A stretch of 64,000 nt of DNA from Rasiella rasia. GTDB lineage: Bacteria; Bacteroidota; Bacteroidia; Flavobacteriales; Flavobacteriaceae. The notes under the pieces were generated by a model. It saw only the letters and a program-made list of their open reading frames with translations, had not been told where the DNA came from and made no database searches. The position numbers and the translations under genes were made by a program. Below, in pieces: positions 1 through 7,565 of this stretch (position 1 is the stretch's first letter; the number at the start of each line of letters is the position of its first letter). The DNA is taken from assembly GCF_011044175.1 (NCBI RefSeq), contig NZ_CP049057.1, positions 186,001-250,000 on the forward strand, written 5' to 3'.

Positions 1-822
1 TTTGTAGGTACAAGTACGGGGAGTTTACTAATCTCTCATTTGGCATTGCACAAGGTTGAAAAAATCAAGGAAATTTATACCTCTGTAAATCAGCAAAGTA
101 TTTTTAGTACTTGTCCGTTTGTAATTAAGAAAACGAAGTACGGTGGAAAAGAGATTGCTATTAATCATTTTACTGTTTTGAGAAACTTTCTGAAGGGGAG
201 TAAAACCTTCGGCGAAAGCCACAACCTTCGTGCACTTATTGAGGAAACATTTACAGAGGCAGAATTTAATGAATTGAAACAGGGGCCTAAGGAGATTGTT
301 GTAACGGTTTCGAATTTATCATTGAATCAAGTAGAGTATAAGTCTATTAACGATTTCAGTTATAGTGATTTTCTAGATTGGATTTGGATCTCTTGTAACT
401 ACGTTCCTTTTATGAGCTTGGTTAAAAAAGATGGCTGTGAATATGCCGATGGCGGTTTTGGGAGTATGGTGCCTATTGAAGAAGCTATACATAGAGGCGC
501 TACCGAAGTGGATGTTATTATCTTGGAAACAGACGTAACGTATTACAATCGGTTGCCGGTAAAAAATGTTTTTTCTTTGCTGACTTCTATTCATAGCTTT
601 ATGTTAGATAGGGTTGAAAAACAGAATATTAGAATTGGTAAGTTTGTTGCCGCCAATAAAAATGCGATTATCAATCTGTACTACACGCCTACGGTACTTA
701 CCACGAACTCACTAGTTTTTAACAAAAAAGATATGTCCTTGTGGTGGGAGCAAGGATTTAGTTATGCCAAGTTGAAAAACAAAGAATTAAATGAAACGAA
801 GGTTGAAGAAGCCTCTGAATAG
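1..822 (+). CDS. Patatin-like phospholipase (5' end outside window)
   Basis: The frame is open from base 1, so the true start lies upstream. The first codons read GTSTGSLL, which is the patatin nucleophile elbow (GxSxG). The partner Asp lies in YADGGFGSM (about 430-460), the D-G-G half of the Ser-Asp dyad. Patatins are lipid acyl hydrolases acting on membrane phospholipids. No signal peptide can be judged because the N-terminus is missing. The C-terminal tail is charged and probably not catalytic. It is followed on the same strand by a signalling cassette after about 217 nt, so co-transcription is uncertain. The family call is firm; the substrate is unknown. Confidence 0.85.
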   Translation, partial: FVGTSTGSLLISHLALHKVEKIKEIYTSVNQQSIFSTCPFVIKKTKYGGKEIAINHFTVLRNFLKGSKTFGESHNLRALIEETFTEAEFNELKQGPKEIVVTVSNLSLNQVEYKSINDFSYSDFLDWIWISCNYVPFMSLVKKDGCEYADGGFGSMVPIEEAIHRGATEVDVIILETDVTYYNRLPVKNVFSLLTSIHSFMLDRVEKQNIRIGKFVAANKNAIINLYYTPTVLTTNSLVFNKKDMSLWWEQGFSYAKLKNKELNETKVEEASE

Positions 823-1039
823 ATAGAGATGCCTATAAAATTATGATGCTACCACAAATTTTCGCAACCTTTTTTGATAAGGGGAAAAACCCTTTTTTGC
901 TCAGTCTATTCCCCCAATTTTGAAAGCTTAGTAGTTGTAATCAATTCATTTTCAATACTTTTAGTTTTAGTTAAGATTATAGTTGTGCTTTTAGTGCTTA
1001 TTTTTAGTGTAACTTTATGGAACTAAATACATAGAAACT
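823..1039. other. Intergenic region with G4-A5-C3 palindrome before the first signalling cassette
   Basis: There is no gene in these 217 bases. At 881-892 a GGGGAAAAACCC palindrome is followed directly by a T run, so it could be a weak terminator for the patatin gene or an operator for the cassette. A related GGGGTTTTCCC palindrome sits at 59446-59456 ahead of the paralogous cassette, which favours a regulatory role. Close to the lipoprotein start the DNA is very AT-rich, but no perfect TAnnTTTG element is visible. Confidence 0.5.
881..892. promoter_or_regulatory. Palindrome shared with the second cassette, candidate operator
   Basis: The sequence GGGGAAAAACCC starts about 160 nt before the lipoprotein start at 1040. 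The counterpart before the second cassette is GGGGTTTTCCC. A shared palindrome upstream of two cassettes that each encode a LuxR-type regulator suggests autoregulation, but this is inferred. The following T6 run means a terminator hairpin cannot be excluded. Confidence 0.35.
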
Positions 1040-1783
1040 ATGAAAACACTAAGAAAATCAATTCAATTTACGGCAATAGCATTGCTTGCAGTTTCATTTC
1101 TAGTAGGATGTGAAGAGCATCAAACTCCTCCTGTAAATGACGACCCACCGCGGGAGTTAATTTCTGTAGAACAAGCTAAAGAAATGTTCGATACTTATTA
1201 TGAACGAAGAGTAACGCTTATACGAACGTACGAAGAGGGTGTAGACAGTACGCGAGAATTTCATCCAACACGTTTTGGAGAATACGATTACGCAACAGTA
1301 AAACAATATATGGCATTTATTGAGTCTGAAGCTAAACTGGCAAATGTAGAAATTGGCGGGTTACGCTTTTATCTCACAAATTATCCTAATGCAAACGAAT
1401 TTAACGATGGCACGGCCGTTAAATATCCGCGTCAAAATTCTTTTGTACTTGTACCAACTACGGTAGTTGACGGAAAGCAACGCGGATTTATAACTCGTGT
1501 AAATTCTACTGGCGGTCGGGATGTTGTTTTGGTAAGCGATTTAGTTCAAGGGGGGCAAGACGATGAAGAAACTCAGGAGAACCAAAGTGTTCAGGAGAGT
1601 AAGGTAACAGGTTTAAATACCCAAAAAGCAGGTTATGGCGCCGCAAAACCTAAATTTTTGTATATAAATGCGATGATGGGGGCCAATATGTCGCAAAATC
1701 CAGGAGACCTAGTAAGTTTATTGTTGAACGAATCTAATCTAGTACCACCGCCGCCTCAGGAAGATACCGATTTTGATGATTAG
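1040..1783 (+). CDS. Lipoprotein of signalling cassette 1, unknown function
   Basis: A 247-residue protein with a lipoprotein signal peptide ending in LVGC (Cys24). I do not recognise a named domain. The middle part starts with ISVEQAKEMFDTYYERR, continues through IESEAKLANVEIGGLRFYL and matches, in order, the 118-residue protein at 59533-59889 (ISIEEAKELQNNW, VRAESAKLGVLNPGIRIYF). The C-terminal third is rich in Q, E and P and looks flexible. It is the first gene of a four-gene cassette with a seven-helix protein, a histidine kinase and a response regulator. It could be a ligand, a signal-binding subunit or an output protein. Confidence 0.8.
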   Translation: MKTLRKSIQFTAIALLAVSFLVGCEEHQTPPVNDDPPRELISVEQAKEMFDTYYERRVTLIRTYEEGVDSTREFHPTRFGEYDYATVKQYMAFIESEAKLANVEIGGLRFYLTNYPNANEFNDGTAVKYPRQNSFVLVPTTVVDGKQRGFITRVNSTGGRDVVLVSDLVQGGQDDEETQENQSVQESKVTGLNTQKAGYGAAKPKFLYINAMMGANMSQNPGDLVSLLLNESNLVPPPPQEDTDFDD

Positions 1784-1797
1784 CCACCCTATGAAAC

Positions 1798-2448
1798 TTG
1801 GACAACCCATTGTTACATACCGTTTTATTTTATGCTGTATTAGCCTTTGAAGGAATAGCCGCGCTATTTGCCTTTATATGTTATAAAAAATATAGTCATA
1901 CGTATTTACGGTTTTTTCCTTGGTTGTTGCTGTATGTCTTTGTTACAGAAGTTTCGGCAATCTTTGTGCTAGAGCGCTTTCACACCAATGTTGTTATCTA
2001 TAATGTTTATAATATCATTCTGTTCCTGTATTTCTACTTCGTATACTATAAGAATACTACAAGTAGCAGGAACAGAAAGGTAATTCTTACTGCGGTATTA
2101 ATATTTGTGTTAAGTAGTATTGCCAATGCAGTGTTTAGCTCGTTTTATACCAATCCGCAGCTGTTGGCTTACATCGTTGGAGCGTGTATGCTTATATTGT
2201 GTATTATCTTGTATTTTATAGAAATCTTGTACACGTCGCAGGAGCTTAAGATAGATCGTGACTTATTGTTTTGGGTGAGCATCGGACTGTTGTTGTTTTA
2301 TGTTGGCTATATCCCAATAAAGCTATCTCGACACTTTTTTGAAAGTAGGGAGATAGCATTTATGACCTTGTTGGTGGTGCATCGAATATTAATTTTAATT
2401 ATGAATGGTTGCTTTATAATAGGATTTTTATGGACCAGACAGAAATAG
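1798..2448 (+). CDS. Seven-helix membrane protein of signalling cassette 1
   Basis: A 216-residue protein, almost entirely hydrophobic, with about seven predicted transmembrane helices (around 8-28, 38-57, 66-84, 95-113, 123-146, 157-177, 187-212). The only in-frame start after the upstream stop is TTG at 1798, 14 nt after the lipoprotein gene. The 3' end overlaps the histidine kinase gene by 19 nt, so translation is probably coupled. A paralogue of the same size and gene position lies at 59889-60608. I infer that it is the sensory membrane partner of the kinase, which has only one helix of its own. No named family was recognised. Confidence 0.8.
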   Translation: MDNPLLHTVLFYAVLAFEGIAALFAFICYKKYSHTYLRFFPWLLLYVFVTEVSAIFVLERFHTNVVIYNVYNIILFLYFYFVYYKNTTSSRNRKVILTAVLIFVLSSIANAVFSSFYTNPQLLAYIVGACMLILCIILYFIEILYTSQELKIDRDLLFWVSIGLLLFYVGYIPIKLSRHFFESREIAFMTLLVVHRILILIMNGCFIIGFLWTRQK

Positions 2449-3179
2449 CTGCACTCGTTTCGGTACTTATACTATTGGTGTTGGTAGGTATCATTATCAC
2501 CTTGGTTACTGTTTTTGTTCGTCGAAAAAACAAGCTCTTACGAGAACAGAAAGATGCTCAAGAGGCTTTTGAAACAGAACTTTCGGAAACACAAATAGAG
2601 ATTCGTGAAGAAACACTGCGAAATATAAGTTGGGAATTACACGACAACATAGGACAGCTAATGACCTTGGCAAAGATTCAAGTGCAACTCGCAAAGGAGA
2701 AGCCTGAAACCATAGACGAAGCCTCTGAAACTATAGGAAAGGGGATTAACGAGTTAAGGGCGCTCTCAAAATTAATTAATCCCGAAGCGCTTAAGAGTCT
2801 AAATTTACGCGAAGCTATTCGATTAGAAATGGAGCGTTTTAATAGAATTGGATTTATAAACGCCAATTACAGTGTGGTAGGATTGCCTTTTTCTATTGGA
2901 TCTAAAAAGGAAATTATTGTATTTAGAATTTTACAGGAATTTTTCTCGAATACAATTAAACACTCTAAGGCAACTCATTTGGATGTTGTGTTAATATATA
3001 CTGAAAACGAACTACTAATTACTGCAAAGGATAATGGAGTAGGTTTTTCAGACGAAAAAGATTTCTCAGGAATTGGTATTAAAAACATGAGAAATAGAGC
3101 TAAAGTGATTGATGCAGAGTTTAGCATTAGCTCAGAGCCTAAGGTAGGCACTATGCTACGCATGCTCTGCAAAGAATAA
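2430..3179 (+). CDS. Sensor histidine kinase, HisKA_3 (NarL/DesK type)
   Basis: The ATG at 2430 is preferred over the TTG at 2409 because the paralogue also starts just before its single helix. One transmembrane segment (about 8-30) leads into a short coiled coil and then the dimerisation box WELHDNIGQ with the phospho-acceptor His71. The ATPase domain has the N-box (FFSNTIKHSKA) and the G-boxes DNGVGF and GIGIKNMRNRA, all intact. There is no extracytoplasmic sensor domain, so signal input probably comes through the overlapping seven-helix protein. The cognate regulator follows 66 nt downstream. Confidence 0.93.
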   Translation: MDQTEIAALVSVLILLVLVGIIITLVTVFVRRKNKLLREQKDAQEAFETELSETQIEIREETLRNISWELHDNIGQLMTLAKIQVQLAKEKPETIDEASETIGKGINELRALSKLINPEALKSLNLREAIRLEMERFNRIGFINANYSVVGLPFSIGSKKEIIVFRILQEFFSNTIKHSKATHLDVVLIYTENELLITAKDNGVGFSDEKDFSGIGIKNMRNRAKVIDAEFSISSEPKVGTMLRMLCKE

Positions 3180-3245
3180 GATTTAACAATATTATAATCA
3201 AATTATTACGTAAATTTAAGTGACGACACCTAACAAAATATACCC

Positions 3246-3881
3246 ATGAAAAATTCAGTTGTAGTAGTAGATGATCATACCTTATTGCTCCAGGCAATTG
3301 GAGGGTTGGTCTCAGATTTTGACGACTTCGAGGTCTTGTACCTTTGTAAAAATGGCCAAGAACTTTTAGAAAAATTTAAAAATCCGAAAAACATCCCAGA
3401 CATTGTTTTGATGGATATAAATATGCCTGTTTTAAATGGTATTGAAACCACGCAGTATATTTCAGAGAAATATCCCGATGTTCATGTTTTAGCGCTTTCC
3501 GTAGAAGAAAATGAAGAAACCATCTTAAAGATGCTACGTGCCGGAGCTAAAGGATATCTTATGAAAGACACCAAAAGTTCTGTGCTAAAAGAAGCACTTA
3601 AACAAGTGATGAGCAAGGGGTATTTTCATACAAATACTGTGAGCAAGTTATTGGTTAACTCCCTTCATAAAAATCCAGATGACATCCAGTTAAAAGAGCG
3701 GGAAAAGGAATTTTTACAATACGCATGCAGTGAAATGACGTACAAAGAGATTGCAGACAAAATGTTTTTAAGTCCGAAAACAGTAGAAGGATACCGCGAC
3801 TCAATTTACGAGAAGCTTAATATTAGGAATAGAATAGGGCTGGTGCTTTTTGCTATTCGCAACAATTTATTTACGCCTTAG
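3246..3881 (+). CDS. Response regulator, receiver plus LuxR-type HTH
   Basis: A 211-residue NarL/LuxR-family regulator. The receiver domain shows the acidic pair D9-D10, phospho-acceptor D57 (VLMDINMP) and K107 (LMKDT). The C-terminal helix-turn-helix has the usual pattern MTYKEIADKMFLSPKTVEGYRD. It pairs with the kinase just upstream. Its stop overlaps the stop of the convergent gene at 3878-4402 by 4 nt. The paralogue at 61353-62003 has the same length range and architecture. Target genes are unknown; autoregulation through the G4-A5-C3 palindrome is a guess. Confidence 0.95.
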   Translation: MKNSVVVVDDHTLLLQAIGGLVSDFDDFEVLYLCKNGQELLEKFKNPKNIPDIVLMDINMPVLNGIETTQYISEKYPDVHVLALSVEENEETILKMLRAGAKGYLMKDTKSSVLKEALKQVMSKGYFHTNTVSKLLVNSLHKNPDDIQLKEREKEFLQYACSEMTYKEIADKMFLSPKTVEGYRDSIYEKLNIRNRIGLVLFAIRNNLFTP

Positions 3882-4402
3882 AATAATTCTGCGACCTCCT
3901 TTTTAATGTACGCCAGTGCTTTTTGAGAAGGAGTGATTTCCTCCATAAAATGCCTTAAAAGGTACTCTCGTAAAGCATCTGAACTTGTGCCTTGTTCGTG
4001 CATAGCTGCTTGGCGAATGATATGTATTGTAGCGTTTTTGGCAGCACTAATTAAATTCCAACATTCTGGAGTTACATAAATTTGTTGGGTGACATTATGT
4101 TCAAACTCCTTTTCGATAGTGTCTACTAGTAATTTTTCATATTGATCGGTACTATCAGAAAATGGTTTAATTCTCAATAGAAGACTGTTGGGATCTATGC
4201 GTTCTAGGAGAAGTGTGAGACGTTCATACGACTGTAAACGGGTAGGCAAAATTTTGTTTTGCGCCTCTTTCTGAATTAAATAGCGCCGTCTTCCTTCTTC
4301 ATTGGCAGTATGACCTTTAAAAAAGAAATAGGCAATAATTCCCACAACGATTGCGGGTAACAAATAGGCTACATATTGTAAAACTTGAGTCATTTCTTCC
4401 AT
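3878..4402 (-). CDS. Single-pass membrane protein of unknown function (DUF7935-like)
   Basis: A 174-residue protein with one N-terminal transmembrane helix (about 8-28) and a mostly helical cytoplasmic part (LQSYERLTLLLERIDPNSLL, then HNVTQQIYVTPECWNLI). From memory it resembles a widely conserved Bacteroidota family catalogued as DUF7935; no function is known. It lies 29 nt beyond the glutamate-synthase-like gene on the same strand and may be co-transcribed with it. It converges on the response regulator with a 4-nt overlap. Confidence 0.75.
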   Translation of the reverse strand: MEEMTQVLQYVAYLLPAIVVGIIAYFFFKGHTANEEGRRRYLIQKEAQNKILPTRLQSYERLTLLLERIDPNSLLLRIKPFSDSTDQYEKLLVDTIEKEFEHNVTQQIYVTPECWNLISAAKNATIHIIRQAAMHEQGTSSDALREYLLRHFMEEITPSQKALAYIKKEVAELF

Positions 4403-4431
4403 AATGGCATTTTTTTTATGCTTTCAAACTA

Positions 4432-6060
4432 TTAATAACGTACTTCATCTTTATCCATTGCCTTTTGTACTTCTTTTTCTGCATCTGCAGGGATATAATT
4501 TCCGCCAAGGTGATTGCACGCAAGTAGCGATGCTACCCCTTGAAATGATACAGGCACTTTGTTATACCCAAAGGAAGCTGATAAGGGTTGAACTAAATTT
4601 TTATCACCAAGGCTAAACTCTACATCTTCCATGGTAAATTGGCAAGGATGCTCATAACCGCATGCGTGTGTCATCTCTAAGAGCTCTTTTCTAAAATTTT
4701 TGAAATAGTAATGGGTACGCCTTGCTTTATCTTCAATATTAATACCACGTTGCCTCCATTTACTCTGGGTAGCAACACCACTTGGGCATGTATTGTTATG
4801 ACAAACTTGAGCTTGAATACATCCAACCGCCATCATCGCTTCTCTGGCTACGTTAATACAATCTACACCCATGGCAAATGCCATACTTGCGCGCGCTGGG
4901 AAACCTAATTTCCCGCTTCCTATGAATACAGTGCGTTCACATAAGTTATGGCGTTTAAAAATTTGATAAACATCAGAAAAACCAAAAACCCATGGTAACG
5001 CTACGTGATCTGCAAAACTTGGAGGTGCCGCTCCCGTACCCCCTTCACCACCATCTACGGTAATAAAATCGGGTCCCTTTTCTGTAGCTGCCATTTTTTT
5101 AGCGAGTTCTTCCCAATCTGATAATTTACCAATAGCGGCTTTAATCCCAACAGGAAGCCCAGTTGCATCTGCAATAGCTTCAACGAAATTAATAAGACCA
5201 TCTACACCTTCAAAAGCCGAATGAGTAGGAGGTGAGAGTACATCTTTTCCTATGGGAACATGTCTAATGCTTGCTATTTCCGCAGTAATTTTAGAACCAG
5301 GAAGTACGCCGCCTTTACCAGGCTTAGCTCCTTGACTTAATTTTACCTCTATAGCTCTCACCTGCGGGTTCTCACGAACTAATGCTACCATTTTGTCCAT
5401 AGAAAACTTTCCGTGGTCATCTCGAACGCCAAAGTAACCCGTGCCAAAATGAAAAACCACATCGCCCCCTTTTTTATGATAAGGTGACAATCCGCCTTCT
5501 CCAGTATTGTGATAGGCATGTGCTTGGTGGCAGCCACGATTTAAACTTTCAATAGCACGCGCAGAAAGAGAACCAAAACTCATAGCCGAAACATTGATTA
5601 CAGATGCTGGTCTATATGGCTTTTTTCTCCTACCAGCACCCATCACTTTGGCACAGGGTAGAAAGTAAGGATCTTTTCTATTGGGATGGTCTTGAGCTAC
5701 TTTAAACGGAAGCATGGCATTATTTATAAACACATAGTTAGGTTCGTAAAAATTACGATCACTACCAAATCCTTCGTAATTATTTTCATTTTTCGCAGAG
5801 GCATAAATCCAGCCTCTCTCAATGCGGTTAAACGGAAGTTCTTCTCTGTTGTTTGCCACAATGTATTGTCGTAGCTCTGGCCCAATGCTCTCTAAGAGGT
5901 ATCTAAAATGGCCTACAATAGGAAAATTTCTAAGAATGGTGTGTTTTTTCTGAAAGAGATCGTACAACGCCACAATGACTAACACTAGAAGTGTCCAGCC
6001 CCACCAAGGTATATTTCCTAAAAATTCTAATATATTTTCCATAGATATCTTAAAATCCAA
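4432..6060 (-). CDS. FMN-binding glutamate synthase family protein, membrane-anchored
   Basis: A 542-residue protein with a transmembrane helix (about 18-37) followed by the GltB central/FMN domain. Motifs include SAMSFGSLS, the glycine-rich FITVDGGEGGTGAAP and the three cysteines of the 3Fe-4S cluster at C414, C420 and C425 (C-x5-C-x4-C, as in GOGAT large subunits). It lacks the N-terminal glutamine amidotransferase domain and the C-terminal GXGXG domain, so it is not a complete glutamate synthase. This class is annotated as glutamate-synthase-like oxidoreductase and its substrate is uncertain. It precedes the DUF7935-like gene, with which it may form an operon. Confidence 0.9.
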   Translation of the reverse strand: MDFKISMENILEFLGNIPWWGWTLLVLVIVALYDLFQKKHTILRNFPIVGHFRYLLESIGPELRQYIVANNREELPFNRIERGWIYASAKNENNYEGFGSDRNFYEPNYVFINNAMLPFKVAQDHPNRKDPYFLPCAKVMGAGRRKKPYRPASVINVSAMSFGSLSARAIESLNRGCHQAHAYHNTGEGGLSPYHKKGGDVVFHFGTGYFGVRDDHGKFSMDKMVALVRENPQVRAIEVKLSQGAKPGKGGVLPGSKITAEIASIRHVPIGKDVLSPPTHSAFEGVDGLINFVEAIADATGLPVGIKAAIGKLSDWEELAKKMAATEKGPDFITVDGGEGGTGAAPPSFADHVALPWVFGFSDVYQIFKRHNLCERTVFIGSGKLGFPARASMAFAMGVDCINVAREAMMAVGCIQAQVCHNNTCPSGVATQSKWRQRGINIEDKARRTHYYFKNFRKELLEMTHACGYEHPCQFTMEDVEFSLGDKNLVQPLSASFGYNKVPVSFQGVASLLACNHLGGNYIPADAEKEVQKAMDKDEVRY

Positions 6061-6103
6061 AAATTAAATCTCAAATTAGTATTCTTTAAAAGTCAGAAGA
6101 TTT

Positions 6104-7384
6104 TTAATTCGCATTCAAATAGTCTATTGCAACCTGTGTCATTGTTTTAACCCCAAGCAGCATAGAACTGTCGTCAATTTTAAAGTCTGGCGTATGATGC
6201 GGATACGGAGTTGTGTTTCCTGGGGTCATTCCACCTAAGAAAAAGTAAAATCCAGGTACTTTCTCTTGAAAGAAGCTGAAATCTTCCCCACCTGTAGTAG
6301 CCTTCATTAATTTTACATTCGCCGCACCCGCTGTTTTTTCTAAGGTTGGTAACATTTGTGCAGTAAGCGCTGGGTCGTTGTAAGTAACTACCGTATTATT
6401 CTGCCAATCTATACTTGCTTCGCCACCATAGGCTTTTGCAATATCGCGGGCCATTTCGGTCATTCTTCTAATTATTAACTCACGCATTTGAGGGTCTAAT
6501 GTTCGTACGGTACCAATCATTTCTGCAGATTCTGGAATGATATTAAATCGAACTCCGCTCGTAATCTTTCCTACGGTAATAACGGCAGCTTCTTGCACTA
6601 ATGGCGATTCACGACTAATAATAGTCTGAAAACCATCGATAATTTTTGCTGAAATAAGAATAGGATCAACCCCTGTCCAAGGCGCAGAACCGTGCGTTTG
6701 TTTTCCTTTTACAGTAACCACAAAGCGCTCTACTGCTGCCATAGTGCCGCCTGGTTTATATCTAATGGTACCTACCGGAGTACCAGAGTTAATATGTAAA
6801 CCGAAGATTGCGTCTACATTTGGGTTTTTTAAAACACCTTCTTTTACCATAAGTTTGGCACCACCTTCTTCTCCCGGAGGTGGTCCTTCTTCGGCAGGTT
6901 GAAAAATGAATTTTACCGTTCCGTTAATTTTGTCCTTGTTTTTTGAAAGTACCTCTGCAACACCCATTAATATAGCAATGTGAGTATCGTGGCCGCAAGC
7001 GTGCATCACTCCCGTTTCGTTTCCTAGAAACGTATCGATTTTTGTGCTTTTAAACGGGAGATCATTTCGTTCTGTAACAGGTAAGCCATCTATGTCTGCT
7101 CTTAAAGCAACAACTTTGCCTGGATTGTCACCTTTTAAAATGCCTACCACACCTGTGATTGCGATACCTGTTTGCACCTCCATACCTAAACTTTTAAGAT
7201 GCTCTTCAATTTTTTTAGCGGTGTTAAATTCTCTGTTAGAGAGCTCTGGATTCTCATGAAAATAGTGCCGCCAGTCTATTACCTGACTTTCAATGGCATT
7301 AATGTCTTTTAAAAGTTTGCTATCCATTTGGGCATGCACGTTGATGGTAAGTAATAGCAGAAGGCAGTAAAGAATATATTTCAT
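6104..7384 (-). CDS. Secreted M20-family amidohydrolase (hippurate/N-acyl amino acid type)
   Basis: The start is set at the ATG at 7384, which begins a clean signal peptide (MKYILYCLLLLLTINVHAQ); longer frames use poor starts. The mature protein has the M20D metal-binding pattern: HACGHDTH, PAEEGPPPGEEGG and a C-terminal GGEDFSFF. These enzymes hydrolyse N-acyl or hippuryl amino acids with two metal ions. The secretion signal indicates action in the periplasm or outside the cell, which fits a peptide-scavenging marine bacterium. It lies 43 nt upstream of the glutamate-synthase-like gene on the same strand, so the two could share a transcript. Confidence 0.92.
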   Translation of the reverse strand: MKYILYCLLLLLTINVHAQMDSKLLKDINAIESQVIDWRHYFHENPELSNREFNTAKKIEEHLKSLGMEVQTGIAITGVVGILKGDNPGKVVALRADIDGLPVTERNDLPFKSTKIDTFLGNETGVMHACGHDTHIAILMGVAEVLSKNKDKINGTVKFIFQPAEEGPPPGEEGGAKLMVKEGVLKNPNVDAIFGLHINSGTPVGTIRYKPGGTMAAVERFVVTVKGKQTHGSAPWTGVDPILISAKIIDGFQTIISRESPLVQEAAVITVGKITSGVRFNIIPESAEMIGTVRTLDPQMRELIIRRMTEMARDIAKAYGGEASIDWQNNTVVTYNDPALTAQMLPTLEKTAGAANVKLMKATTGGEDFSFFQEKVPGFYFFLGGMTPGNTTPYPHHTPDFKIDDSSMLLGVKTMTQVAIDYLNAN

Positions 7385-7565
7385 GATAGAAGTTTTATGG
7401 GCAACCGCAACTCGCAACTGCCTACTATAAGAGGGTTAAAGATATTCAAATTTGAAGAAATTGACAGAAGAAAGCGATGTTTATAATTTCTGAAAGTTTC
7501 AGCTAGTAAATCAGCGCAATTTCAGTATTTTTCATCTTTCGTTTAAACTTCAGATTACATACAAA

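Noticed and set aside
1-822. Patatin as a CBASS (CapV-type) defence effector
   Set aside because: No nucleotidyltransferase (CD-NTase) or ancillary CBASS gene lies in the visible neighbourhood; the upstream side is outside the window, so this is not a full exclusion.
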